Source: Entomobacter blattae
GTDB lineage: Bacteria > Pseudomonadota > Alphaproteobacteria > Acetobacterales > Acetobacteraceae
Direction of reading: 5' to 3'
NCBI RefSeq assembly: GCF_014672835.1
Contig: NZ_CP060244.1
Location: 2,535,001 to 2,599,000 of the forward strand
Length of the DNA: 64,000 bases
The position numbers and the translations under genes were made by a program. The notes below the pieces were generated by a model, which saw nothing but the letters and a program-made list of their open reading frames with translations, was not told where the DNA came from and searched no databases. Positions 18,535 to 26,812 of this stretch are shown here, piece after piece (within the stretch, counting starts at the first letter, position 1; the number at the start of each line of letters is the position of its first letter).

Positions 18535-19679
18535 AGCTGCGGTTTGGATTACCATGTGGATCTCTCCTATCAGCTCCACTCGCGTTAGGCGCTCTGCTCA
18601 TTTCAGATCCATCCATAGCCCAGCCTGTTGAAAGCCTCTATATTGCCGGATCTGGCGGGGCTAGCTTTAACCAGGATCAGCGGGTTAGGATTTCGCCGCA
18701 TTTCCCTTCTGGCCGTGATCGTTACGATACCGGTGTTACAGGCTTGGGAAGCATTGGTTATGGCCTCGGCAATGGTTTTAGAGTTGAGGTTGAAGGAGAC
18801 TACCGCAACAACAACCTGCATAAATTTGTTACCTCCCAATTTCCTGCCAGTGCTGGCGGAAGACGGCAAACATACGGTATTATGGCGAATGCCTTCTTTG
18901 ATATGGATATTGGCCAAAACTGGATGTACCCCTATTTTGGTGCTGGTATCGGTTATGGCTGGTCGGCTCTACGCGGGCATGTCACTGCACCTAATCCTCA
19001 ACAATTCCATCAGCAATTTGGAGGCACGGTTGGTAACTTTGCCTATCAGGGCATGTTTGGGCTTTCATTTCCTATTCCTTGGGTCGTTGGGCTTTCCGCA
19101 ACAACAGAATATCGCTTTTGGACAATGCTTGGCCCGCTTGGGCATTCTGCAACCTCTACCGGAACTGAGGGACCTGGTTACTCCAGAGGGTATCAAGTAG
19201 CCCAAGGAAACCGTGATAACTCAACATATTTTAATCATTCCCTTATGTTGGGACTGCGTTACGAATTTAATCCTGCTCCCCCTCCTCCACCCCCTCTACC
19301 TGACATGCCACCACCACCGGCTCCCGCTCATAGCCGCTCTTACCTGGTGTTTTTTGATTGGGACAAGGCTGTTCTTACTCCTCGCGCTCGACAAATTGTG
19401 GTTGAAGCTGCAAAGGCCTCAAGCTATGTGCAAAACACCCGTATAGAGGTTAATGGCTATACGGATAATTCTGCGGCCCACCCAGGAGAACGGGGGAAAA
19501 CCTATAACATGCAGCTCTCACGCCGGCGTGCTCAAGCTGTTAAAATAGAGCTTATTAAAAATGGTGTTCCAGCCAGCACCATTGAAGTAAGAGGTTATGG
19601 GGATACCCACCCGCTTGTACAAACAGGCCCTAATACCCGTGAAGCCCAAAATAGGCGCGTTGAAATTCTCTTCCGATAG
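18531..19679 (+). CDS. Outer membrane beta-barrel protein with OmpA C-terminal domain
   Basis: The 382-residue product begins with a signal peptide (about residues 1-30, ending SIAQP). An eight-strand-type beta-barrel follows (IAGSGGASF ... LMLGLRYEF), then a proline-rich linker (PPPPPPLPDMPPPPAP). The OmpA/peptidoglycan-binding domain comes last, from VFFDWDKAVLT through EVNGYTDNS to LSRRRAQAVK and NRRVEILF. Such proteins anchor the outer membrane to the cell wall. The frame extends upstream to 18429, but the ATG at 18531 is the one that gives a proper signal peptide, and GGAAGGGA lies upstream of it. A strong terminator follows at 19701-19730. Confidence 0.93.
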   Translation: MKLRFGLPCGSLLSAPLALGALLISDPSIAQPVESLYIAGSGGASFNQDQRVRISPHFPSGRDRYDTGVTGLGSIGYGLGNGFRVEVEGDYRNNNLHKFVTSQFPASAGGRRQTYGIMANAFFDMDIGQNWMYPYFGAGIGYGWSALRGHVTAPNPQQFHQQFGGTVGNFAYQGMFGLSFPIPWVVGLSATTEYRFWTMLGPLGHSATSTGTEGPGYSRGYQVAQGNRDNSTYFNHSLMLGLRYEFNPAPPPPPPLPDMPPPPAPAHSRSYLVFFDWDKAVLTPRARQIVVEAAKASSYVQNTRIEVNGYTDNSAAHPGERGKTYNMQLSRRRAQAVKIELIKNGVPASTIEVRGYGDTHPLVQTGPNTREAQNRRVEILFR

Positions 19680-19700
19680 ATTTGAGCTTGTTTTCTATAT

Positions 19701-19730
19701 AAAAAAGCCATCCTCGAGGATGGCTTTTTT
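19701..19730. terminator. Bidirectional intrinsic terminator between ompA-type gene and cysK
   Basis: A perfect 30-base inverted repeat has GCCATCCTC paired with GAGGATGGC, flanked by six A on the left and six T on the right. The two T-runs, one per strand, let it end both the OmpA transcript (plus) and the cysK transcript (minus). The genes converge here. Confidence 0.9.
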
Positions 19731-19758
19731 ATGGTTATCATCCCATTTTTTAACTAAT

Positions 19759-20745
19759 TTAACCTAGACCGGTAAAGAGAGGGGTCGATAAATATCGCTC
19801 AGCAAAGGAAGGTATAATAGCAACGATTGTCTTCCCAGCGTTATCCTCTTTCTTTGCCAGATCAATGGCTGCATGGATAGCAGCACCTGAGGAGATTCCC
19901 ACTGGAATTCCTTCTAGTCTCGCACACCGACGCGAAGCGGCAAGGGCTTCACGTTCAGAAACACGCAGAACCCCATCCAATAGCGAAGTATCCAAAATAA
20001 CGGGCTTAAAACCTGCCCCAATGCCTTGAATACCATGCGGCCCGGCAGCCTCTCCATTTAATACGGAACTTTCTGCCGGCTCTATCCCATAAATACGGAT
20101 ATCGCTTTTACGAGGACGTAACCCTTTGGCAATACCGGTTGCTGTTCCCCCTGTGCCAATTCCTGCTACAACAATATCAACAGCTCCCTTTGTATCTTCC
20201 CAGATCTCTCGGGCCGTTGTCTCTTCATGAACATCCACATTCACAGGATTTTCAAATTGTTTCGGCATCCATGAATTGGGCGTTTGAGCCATGATTTCCT
20301 TTGCACGGGCTATCGCACCAGACATGCCAAGCTTACCTGGAGTGAGCTCAAGTTGAGCATCGAGCAAGCGCATCATTTTTCTACGCTCGATAGAGGCCCC
20401 ATCCGGCATAACAACAATAATCCTATACCCTCTGGCAGCCGCTACAAATGACAATCCAATCCCTGTATTGCCAGAAGTTGGCTCAACAATGACTGATTTT
20501 CCTGGGTGAATAAGCCCTTTCTCCTCAGCATCTAAAACCATCGCCACCGCAATACGGTCTTTTACAGATGCCAAGGGATTAAAAAACTCTAGCTTAACCA
20601 GCAGTTTGGCCTTGAGGTTCTCTTCCTTGGTTAAATGCGGAAGAGCAACAAGCGGAGTGCCGCCCACTGTTTCTAGAATTGAATTATATATTTTCCCTCG
20701 GGGAGGGGCAAAACCAAAACGATTATCGGGGGAAGACCCAGTCAT
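19759..20745 (-). CDS. cysK: Cysteine synthase A (O-acetylserine sulfhydrylase)
   Basis: CysK makes cysteine from O-acetylserine and sulfide using pyridoxal phosphate. The PLP lysine is Lys62 in NPLASVKDRIA. The substrate loop PTSGNTGIG, the phosphate cup GIGTGGTATGIAKG, and the C-terminal PVGISSGAAIHAA follow. The frame is open from a TTG at 20763, but the ATG at 20745 is preceded by AAGGAG at seven bases. That decides the start and gives 328 residues. It is transcribed divergently from an Rrf2-family regulator about 250 bases away, which is the likely controller. Confidence 0.96.
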   Translation of the reverse strand: MTGSSPDNRFGFAPPRGKIYNSILETVGGTPLVALPHLTKEENLKAKLLVKLEFFNPLASVKDRIAVAMVLDAEEKGLIHPGKSVIVEPTSGNTGIGLSFVAAARGYRIIVVMPDGASIERRKMMRLLDAQLELTPGKLGMSGAIARAKEIMAQTPNSWMPKQFENPVNVDVHEETTAREIWEDTKGAVDIVVAGIGTGGTATGIAKGLRPRKSDIRIYGIEPAESSVLNGEAAGPHGIQGIGAGFKPVILDTSLLDGVLRVSEREALAASRRCARLEGIPVGISSGAAIHAAIDLAKKEDNAGKTIVAIIPSFAERYLSTPLFTGLG

Positions 20746-20998
20746 GATGACTCCTTCAATCAAAAAAACGCTAAAAATCCTAACATGAAAGACCTCAATT
20801 TAACATCCCAACCCAACGAATGCTATTGACATCCATGGTTTGCATCTTGCTAAAAAACCCTATACCTTTTTAGACAATCTAATAATACATAAAAAAACAT
20901 AGAAATAAGACCCTATATATGCTAGTATAACAGAAATTAATTGTTATTTAATATATTCTCCAACATTAGTTTATTTTTCCTTACTGTGAGAGGCAAGC
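20746..20998. promoter_or_regulatory. Divergent control region between cysK and the Rrf2 regulator
   Basis: This very AT-rich stretch of 253 bases lies between two divergent genes and should hold both promoters and any Rrf2 operator. The tract around 20905-20955 (CCTATATATGCTAGTATAAC, then ATTAATTGTTATTTAATAT) contains several partly symmetric AT elements. I cannot fix an operator by eye. Confidence 0.35.
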
Positions 20999-21448
20999 AT
21001 GCTTTTGCGACGTGATAGAATGATGCTATCTGTCCTGATAATGTTGGATGTTGCCTTTTATGCTGGAAGCAGTAGCACCGTGAGTGCCCCTGATATCGCT
21101 CAACGAGCAAACCTAGCACGCCGAGGGATTGAACCTTTGTTACAAACCCTCTCCCGGGCCCAATTACTCGATAGCACGCGTGGTCCCAAAGGGGGATATA
21201 GCTTACCTCGCCCAGCACGGGATATTTTTTTAACAGAAATATTTGAAGCGGTTATGGCCGATGATACGCACGAAAAAATCCATACAGATGAACCACTCTT
21301 TCAGCAGGTTGTTATTCCTTTCTGGCAAGGGATGGAGACCACATTACAAAAACATATTAAAAATGTAACATTGGGCGACTTGCTTAAAAAAGCCAGCCAG
21401 GAAGGCTTAGTAAGACCTATTAGTGAGCCAATCACCTTTTCCATCTAA
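20999..21448 (+). CDS. Rrf2 family transcriptional regulator without Fe-S cysteines
   Basis: This 149-residue Rrf2-type winged-helix regulator has the DNA-reading helix around residues 31-52 (DIAQRANLARRGIEPLLQTL) and the wing RGPKGGYSLPR. The family includes IscR and NsrR, which bind Fe-S clusters through three cysteines, and CymR, which has none and represses cysteine genes together with CysK. This protein contains no cysteine, and its neighbour is a divergent cysK, so a CymR-like role in cysteine control is a reasonable inference. Other ligands cannot be excluded. It begins MLLRRDRMMLSVLIML; a start at one of the later Met codons is possible. Confidence 0.88.
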   Translation: MLLRRDRMMLSVLIMLDVAFYAGSSSTVSAPDIAQRANLARRGIEPLLQTLSRAQLLDSTRGPKGGYSLPRPARDIFLTEIFEAVMADDTHEKIHTDEPLFQQVVIPFWQGMETTLQKHIKNVTLGDLLKKASQEGLVRPISEPITFSI

Positions 21449-21758
21449 GTATGCCATTCACCCTCCTTTCACCAGTTCTCCATTTTTTTATTACTACCAA
21501 TCTATAAAAAATTGTGTAAACTGCAGGCAAATATGCTTTTTCCAGAGCAATAAATAGACACCCCGCTTATAGCAAATACCCTATAGCGGCTATCCAACAA
21601 GCAGCTCAATATACTTAGCTCTACTCATAAAAAACCCTTGCCCTATCGGCACATAACCATAGAAGATTATACGGATTGATGACTCCTCATAGTCCTTCTG
21701 ATATGAAATCTGTAAAGACCCATAATATTGTGAAGCGTGGAGTTGGGTCATACAACCT

Positions 21759-22063
21759 TTACAACATTCCACTTTGAGCCATGCTGACCCAGCCACTGCG
21801 GCTGATAATCATATGATCTTTGAGCTCACACCCTAATAGGATACAGATTTTACGCATACGACACGTTAAGGCGTCATCCTCCTTCGAAGGGGTGGGGTCA
21901 CCCCTGGATGATTATGAACCAGCACAATTCCCTTAGCCCCTAAAGAGAGGATCTGCAACGCAACCTGTCGAGGATAAACCGGCACAAAATCAACCGTACC
22001 AGAAAACAGCACCTTAAACCCACCGTACCAAAAATCGGTGCACTTCCCCAAAAGAGAAGACAT
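21759..22063 (-). pseudogene. radC: radC relic (JAB/MPN domain), frameshifted and 5'-truncated
   Basis: The minus strand encodes the C-terminal half of a RadC/DUF2466 protein in two frames. The first frame (from 22063) reads VLFSGTVDFVPVYPRQV and then IVLVHNHPG. At about 21893-21905 the reading must shift by one base to continue as TPSKEDDALTCRM, then DHMIISRSGWVSMAQSGML, and to stop at 21759-21761. Restoring one G in the run of four G after the NHP codons would give NHPGGDPTPSKED, the canonical RadC metal-site sequence. The N-terminal half and the UPF0758 helix-hairpin-helix are not recognisable upstream, so this is a relic and not just a sequencing error. Confidence 0.8.
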
Positions 22064-22111
22064 ATATCATGGAACTACGACCTACATGGGGTTGAGTCCA
22101 CTCAATAAAAT

Positions 22112-22149
22112 AAGGCAACCAAAAGTAGTTCCTTCCTTTTAGTTGCCTT
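22112..22149 (-). terminator. Intrinsic terminator downstream of the TTG-started lipoprotein gene
   Basis: The arms AAGGCAAC-x-AAAAG (22112-22125) and CTTTT-x-GTTGCCTT (22136-22149) form a 13-bp stem with one mismatch and a ten-base loop. A T-run follows on the plus strand, and an AT-rich T-containing stretch on the minus strand (TTATTTTATT). It most likely ends the minus-strand lipoprotein transcript. Confidence 0.7.
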
Positions 22150-22194
22150 TTTTCTTTCTGCCTGCAAGGCTATCTCAACCTTTGGCCAGAAGAG

Positions 22195-22752
22195 CTATTT
22201 TTTCTTGGATTTAGAATGCACACGGTGAGTAACATGCTTACGCGATGATTTTTTTCTTACGCTGGAAGTTGATGTGGCCGAAGTTGCTGCTGGTGTAGCC
22301 TTTGGTAAAGATACCCCTGTGGCATCGGCAGTAACATTCACCGCAATTTTAGTTCTAGGTTTACCAGGGCCTTCTATAAGATTTACAGTAAAATGATCGG
22401 ATCCGGCATAAGCTGTCGTCGGTGTGTAAGTAATATTGGTTTGGTCGCTAAAATTATAAATAAAAACCTTACCATGTTCAGGAGTTGGGCTTACCCCGAA
22501 GGATGCATAAGCTTTGCCATTATTCTGCAAGGGGATAGCACAGTATCCATCATCACTTCTTACAGTCATATCAACCGACATGGCACCGCTGGCATCTTGC
22601 TTTACAGGGCTCACCTGACAGAGAGCAGACAGCTTCATGGTATTCCCATAAGGATTGCCTGGGCCAACAATTGCATTCATACTGGGTTCTTGGTTACATC
22701 CGGCAAGCACTACACCCACGCTGGCCAAAAAAAGTGGTCCCCATAATTTCAA
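22195..22752 (-). CDS. Predicted lipoprotein with Ser/Lys-rich basic tail, TTG start
   Basis: The frame is open from 22947, but the start that makes sense is a TTG at 22752, preceded by GGAG at eight bases. It yields MKLWGPLFLASVGVVLAGC, a textbook lipoprotein signal with lipobox LAGC. The mature part has a beta-rich region: SVDMTVRSDDGYCAIPL, then ITYTPTTAYAGSDHFTVNL, which resembles bacterial Ig/cadherin-like repeats. It ends in an Ala/Ser/Thr linker and a strongly basic tail (RKKSSRKHVTHRVHSKSKKK). The length is 185 residues. I do not know the function. The divergent neighbour at 23210 also ends in a Ser-run and basic tail, so a shared binding partner is possible. Confidence 0.8.
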   Translation of the reverse strand: MKLWGPLFLASVGVVLAGCNQEPSMNAIVGPGNPYGNTMKLSALCQVSPVKQDASGAMSVDMTVRSDDGYCAIPLQNNGKAYASFGVSPTPEHGKVFIYNFSDQTNITYTPTTAYAGSDHFTVNLIEGPGKPRTKIAVNVTADATGVSLPKATPAATSATSTSSVRKKSSRKHVTHRVHSKSKKK

Positions 22753-23209
22753 CGTATTTGCTCCATTCTGAAAAAGAGTTATCAATAGGTCTTTATAGTA
22801 AACTGCCTTAATAACAAGCAGTACAGCAACAAAGAGCGGTGAGTAAGACGCACCCCTTATATTTCGATATATTAGATGTAATGCATATACCGTCATAAGA
22901 AAAGAGTGTTTTTTACGACACAAACATAAAGAAAAGCGGTAACTCAATAAATGATTTTATAAACCAAAATTCTGCCGTTTTCTTATCTTCTAAGAAGAGA
23001 GTTATATTTTGCCTTTATAAAAAAAATAATGGAAAGAGCCTGTTTTTTACTGGCATAAAGATTGAACAGCTAATATAAACAATTTTAAAATCGATTGAAT
23101 ATTTTAAGGCAATAATTTACGCAATATTAAGCAGTTATTGCCCATACTTGATCTATAATGTTAATTTTGGAATCCATAAACACTGGCACCAAATAACGGA
23201 GGAAATACT
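22753..23209. promoter_or_regulatory. AT-rich divergent region between two envelope protein genes
   Basis: These 457 AT-rich bases separate the start of the lipoprotein gene (minus) from the secreted protein gene (plus). Both promoters must lie here. I see no clear hexamer pair or operator. Confidence 0.3.
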
Positions 23210-23752
23210 ATGGGGTTGTCTATTAAACGTTTTGCTTTAGCTGGCCTTGCTACCGCTGGCCTTCTTAACAGTGGGGCCATGGCTGCCAGCCAATGCAAGC
23301 CAGCTCCAGCCAAGGAAGCCTTTCAGGTTCAAGGCCTTAAAAGCGAGCTTATGGTTACCGCACTAACCTGCAACGCTCAGGATAAGTACAACGCTTTTGT
23401 TGCCAAGTTCCGCTCATTTCTCTCTGCCGAGGAAAACACCCTAGATAACTACTTCCGCAAAACTTATGGGCGTCGTGCTAAAACCCAGCATGATGACTAC
23501 ATCACCCAACTTGCCAATGTGCAGTCAGCTGAAGGACTGAAGTCCGGCACTATTTTCTGCCTTCAACGCACCAGCATGTTTGATGAAGTTGCAGCTCTTG
23601 AAACAGCTGAAGACCTCTCAAACTATGCTGAAGCCAAAAACATTGTTCAGCCAATTTCTTATGAAATCTGTGAAGCGCCCACTTCCAGTTCCTCAAGCAG
23701 CAGCAAACATCACCGTGTTCGCAAACACTCTACCCGTGCCCGTAAGGCCTAA
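23210..23752 (+). CDS. Secreted protein of unknown function with basic C-terminal tail
   Basis: This is a 180-residue exported protein. The signal peptide covers about residues 1-26 (IKRFALAGLATAGLLNSGAMA). The mature part contains four cysteines (positions around 29, 54, 117 and 153), enough for two disulfides, and a helical middle region (KYNAFVAKFRSFLSAEENTLDNYF kept short here: KYNAFVAKFRSF). The end is a run of seven serines and then a His/Arg/Lys-rich tail (KHHRVRKHSTRARKA). GGAGG lies eight bases before the ATG. I do not recognise a named domain; it looks like a family-restricted periplasmic protein. Confidence 0.82.
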   Translation: MGLSIKRFALAGLATAGLLNSGAMAASQCKPAPAKEAFQVQGLKSELMVTALTCNAQDKYNAFVAKFRSFLSAEENTLDNYFRKTYGRRAKTQHDDYITQLANVQSAEGLKSGTIFCLQRTSMFDEVAALETAEDLSNYAEAKNIVQPISYEICEAPTSSSSSSSKHHRVRKHSTRARKA

Positions 23753-23800
23753 TCCTTCTTCCTGGATGACACCCCTCCTATTTGGCATCCCCCCTTAAAG

Positions 23801-23827
23801 GCCAGAGAGTTAAACTTTCTGGCTTTT
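23801..23827 (+). terminator. Intrinsic terminator after the secreted protein gene
   Basis: The stem runs GCCAGAGAGT against ACTTTCTGGC (23801-23823, ten pairs with one G-T and a three-base loop) and is followed by TTTT. It lies 48 bases after the stop of the gene at 23210-23752. The rest of the gap to parE holds no gene. Confidence 0.75.
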
Positions 23828-24057
23828 AGTGTATTGATGCTATCAGCTGTCATTCTTTGCTTTTGCCTTTGTCAACTAAATCGTATCTCATGCGCATATT
23901 GGTGGAATAGGACATAGGATACAAGCTTCGCATAAAGATACCCCTCTGAATGTAAACATTTTTTGATAGCTTTTAAAATTTTTGATGGCCTTTAAAGCAC
24001 GACCTTCCCCTCGCCAATGGGTCTAAACCCTCGTTTTATAAAATCAAGCACCTTGCC

Positions 24058-26037
24058 ATGAACGATCTTTTTTCTTCCCCTCCTCCAAAAAAAACGCCAA
24101 CACAAAGCTATACGGCTGCCGATATTGAAGTCCTCGAGGGGTTGGAACCTGTTCGCAAAAGGCCTGGCATGTATATTGGAGGCACCGATGAAAACGCCTA
24201 TCATCACCTTGCCTCTGAAATTCTTGATAATGCCATGGATGAAGTCGTTGCAGGCCACGCTAGCTCCATTCGGGTTACTCTGCACTCTCCCACCTGCATC
24301 TCTGTTGAAGATAACGGGCGAGGAATCCCTATTGACCCCCATCCAAAATTTCCAGACCTTACCGCATTGGAAGTCATCCTTACGACCTTGCATTCAGGAG
24401 GAAAGTTTTCCGGAAAAAACTATGCTACCTCAGGTGGTCTGCACGGTGTAGGGCTTTCCGTTGTGAATGCGCTCTCCTCACATCTAGAAGTAGAGGTCTT
24501 TCGCTCAGGGACACGCGCCAGGCAATCCTACGAAAAGGGGCAGCCAGTAAGTAAGCCTCAATTTACCTCCGTTGCCAAGGCTAAACACGGCAGCAAAATT
24601 GAGTTTACCCCCGATTCTACTATTTTTAATAAATTACACTTTTCGGCAAAACGTCTTTATCGCTTATGTCGATCAAAAGCCTTTCTCTTTAAAGGGGTCA
24701 CCATAGAGTGGCAATGCCATATCAGTGCCTTGGGAAACGATACGGATATCCCCTTACAAGCAACCTTGCATTTCCCGGGTGGTCTTGTCGATAGCCTGCG
24801 GGATGAACTCCAACAAGATAACAAAGACCTTCTTATTTCTGATCTTTGGGCAGAAGATTCGGCCTTAACCTCTCTTGCGCCTTCGGCAAAAGCAGAATGG
24901 GCCGTTGCCTGGTTGGCTGAACCCTCTTCATCCTTTTCCTCATTTTGCAATACCATTCCCACTCCATTAGGGGGGACACACGAAAACGGCTTTAAATCCG
25001 CTTTGGTGAAAGGTTTTAGGGCATGGGGTGAGCAACGAAATCAGAAAAAAGCTTCTTCCATCACGGCTGATGATATTTTTGGATGTAGTGCGGTTAAACT
25101 TTCTGTTTTTATTCCCGAGCCACAATTTCAAGGACAAACGAAAGAGAAACTTTCATCTCCTGAAATCACACGCGTTATAGAGCAGGCCGTTAGAGACCAG
25201 TGCGATCATTACCTTACGCAAAACCCCCAGCAGGCCGACCAGATTCTTGCTTTTATTCTGGATCGTACAGAAGAACGGCTTAAAGCCCGTGATCAGAAAT
25301 TAATTCCCCGAAAAAATGCTACAAAACGCTTAAGATTACCAGGAAAATTAACCGATTGTACCTCTGAGCACCCTGCTAAAACGGAAATTTTCCTTGTGGA
25401 GGGAGATTCTGCCGGAGGGTCTGCCAAACAGGCGCGAAACAGAGAAACACAAGCCATATTACCTTTAAGGGGAAAAATTCTTAACGTAGCCAGCGCAACA
25501 CCAGAAAAACTTAAAGCCAACCAGGAGCTTCAAGACCTGGTAGAAGCTTTAGGATGTGGGATTGGTTCACACTTTAAAATTGAAAACCTACGGTACCACC
25601 GGATCATCATCATGACAGACGCTGATGTAGATGGTGCCCATATTGCTTCCCTTCTGATGACGTTCTTTTATAGGGAGCTTCCAGAGCTTATCTATCACGG
25701 CCATATTTATCTGGCCCAACCCCCTCTTTACCGACTTTCACAAAAAAATAAAATCCTCTACGCCATGAGCGATGAGGATAAAGACAAAAAAATAAAAACC
25801 GAATTTAAAAATGGGGCAAAAATTGAGGTTTCGCGCTTCAAAGGGCTTGGTGAAATGCCCGCTATAGACTTAAAAAATACCACCATGGCCCCACAAACAC
25901 GGATACTTCTTAAAGTTGTGGTGGAAGACGATGCAAATACTCAAGCTCGTGTTGATCAACTCATGGGAAAAAAACCGGAATTGAGATTTCAGTTTATCCA
26001 AGAACACGCTGATTCATTTGATCGTCTTGATATTTAA
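24058..26037 (+). CDS. parE: DNA topoisomerase IV subunit B
   Basis: ParE is the ATPase subunit of topoisomerase IV, which decatenates daughter chromosomes with ParC. The GHKL ATPase domain shows VRKRPGMYIG (about 36), EILDNAMDEV and the glycine-rich SGGLHGVGLSVVNAL. The TOPRIM domain shows IFLVEGDSAGGSAKQ, LPLRGKILNV and IMTDADVDGAHI. The C-terminal FKGLGEMPAIDLKNTTM is typical. The length of 659 and the short spacing to the end mark it as ParE rather than the longer GyrB of Gram-negative bacteria. parC is not in the window. Confidence 0.95.
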   Translation: MNDLFSSPPPKKTPTQSYTAADIEVLEGLEPVRKRPGMYIGGTDENAYHHLASEILDNAMDEVVAGHASSIRVTLHSPTCISVEDNGRGIPIDPHPKFPDLTALEVILTTLHSGGKFSGKNYATSGGLHGVGLSVVNALSSHLEVEVFRSGTRARQSYEKGQPVSKPQFTSVAKAKHGSKIEFTPDSTIFNKLHFSAKRLYRLCRSKAFLFKGVTIEWQCHISALGNDTDIPLQATLHFPGGLVDSLRDELQQDNKDLLISDLWAEDSALTSLAPSAKAEWAVAWLAEPSSSFSSFCNTIPTPLGGTHENGFKSALVKGFRAWGEQRNQKKASSITADDIFGCSAVKLSVFIPEPQFQGQTKEKLSSPEITRVIEQAVRDQCDHYLTQNPQQADQILAFILDRTEERLKARDQKLIPRKNATKRLRLPGKLTDCTSEHPAKTEIFLVEGDSAGGSAKQARNRETQAILPLRGKILNVASATPEKLKANQELQDLVEALGCGIGSHFKIENLRYHRIIIMTDADVDGAHIASLLMTFFYRELPELIYHGHIYLAQPPLYRLSQKNKILYAMSDEDKDKKIKTEFKNGAKIEVSRFKGLGEMPAIDLKNTTMAPQTRILLKVVVEDDANTQARVDQLMGKKPELRFQFIQEHADSFDRLDI

Positions 26038-26141
26038 TTACGGCATATCATAGCAATTATGGCTCTCTAGCCTCTATGGGGCTTTGGGGCTTTTCATCAG
26101 AAATTTTTATAAATTCTCTCTTATCTTTAATTATCGACTCT

Positions 26142-26552
26142 TTAATTATCAACTTGGCGGCAAACGGCAACGATCTTACCGTCTTCGGTGACCCCCTGAA
26201 ATAAAACCGTTTTTTTATCTGGCTGTTGCCACCATACAAAATCTCCAGAAACGTATTTCTTCCCCTTAGGAGCTGTTACCGTTGTAAAAATACGATTCTG
26301 GTTTTTTATCGGTAAAACGGCTAAGCTATTATCAGCTACACGCACATAGTTCACTTTAAAAACCTCTTGCGGTAAACTCTCATCAGCATCAAGATTTTTC
26401 CCTTCACATTTGTATTTATACATTTTCTGCACAAGCTGAGGGTGCCCCACCATACCAATCTCCAAGTCTGTCATCGCATGGGCTGAAAATACCCCTATCA
26501 TTATTGCAATTCCCACAGCAAAAGGAAAAAATACTGTTTTTTTTTTGCACAT
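26142..26552 (-). CDS. MliC-like periplasmic protein (lysozyme-inhibitor fold)
   Basis: This is a 136-residue exported protein with a signal peptide at about 1-27 (cleavage near AHAMT), without a lipobox cysteine. The mature part follows the MliC pattern: YKCEG with the first cysteine, a beta region with FKVNYVRVADNSLAVLP, YVSGDFVWWQQ, and a C-terminal cysteine in AVCRQ. MliC proteins block c-type lysozyme of animal hosts. AAGGAG sits six bases before the ATG. It follows nuoM on the same strand after 260 bases and a terminator, so it has its own promoter. The family match is by eye only. Confidence 0.65.
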   Translation of the reverse strand: MCKKKTVFFPFAVGIAIMIGVFSAHAMTDLEIGMVGHPQLVQKMYKYKCEGKNLDADESLPQEVFKVNYVRVADNSLAVLPIKNQNRIFTTVTAPKGKKYVSGDFVWWQQPDKKTVLFQGVTEDGKIVAVCRQVDN

Positions 26553-26753
26553 GAATACTCCTTAGACAGGTCTAAAATTTCTGGACTAAAAATGTCTATT
26601 AAAAATTAAAAGGCTTAAAATAATAGTATCTTCTGTATTAAGCCCATATTCAATTATACCTCCTTATCATATAAAATTATACGTAAAACACAAAGCTTTA
26701 TTAATAAAAATCTGTTTTTCAAAAAGTAATATTTGATCTAAACAAATAAAAAA

Positions 26754-26777
26754 GCCACTACAAAAGAAAGTAGTGGC
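26754..26777 (-). terminator. Intrinsic terminator of nuoM
   Basis: On the minus strand GCCACTAC pairs with GTAGTGGC across an eight-base loop and is followed by TTTTTT. It lies 36 bases after the nuoM stop, which shows that nuoM transcription ends here and does not continue into another nuo gene. Confidence 0.88.
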
Positions 26778-26812
26778 CAAAAATATTATTATTATTTTAA
26801 AATAACTAATTT

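Noticed and set aside
20746-20763. TTG start six codons upstream of the cysK ATG
   Set aside because: AAGGAG lies between the TTG and the ATG at ideal distance to the ATG, so the ribosome should start at 20745.
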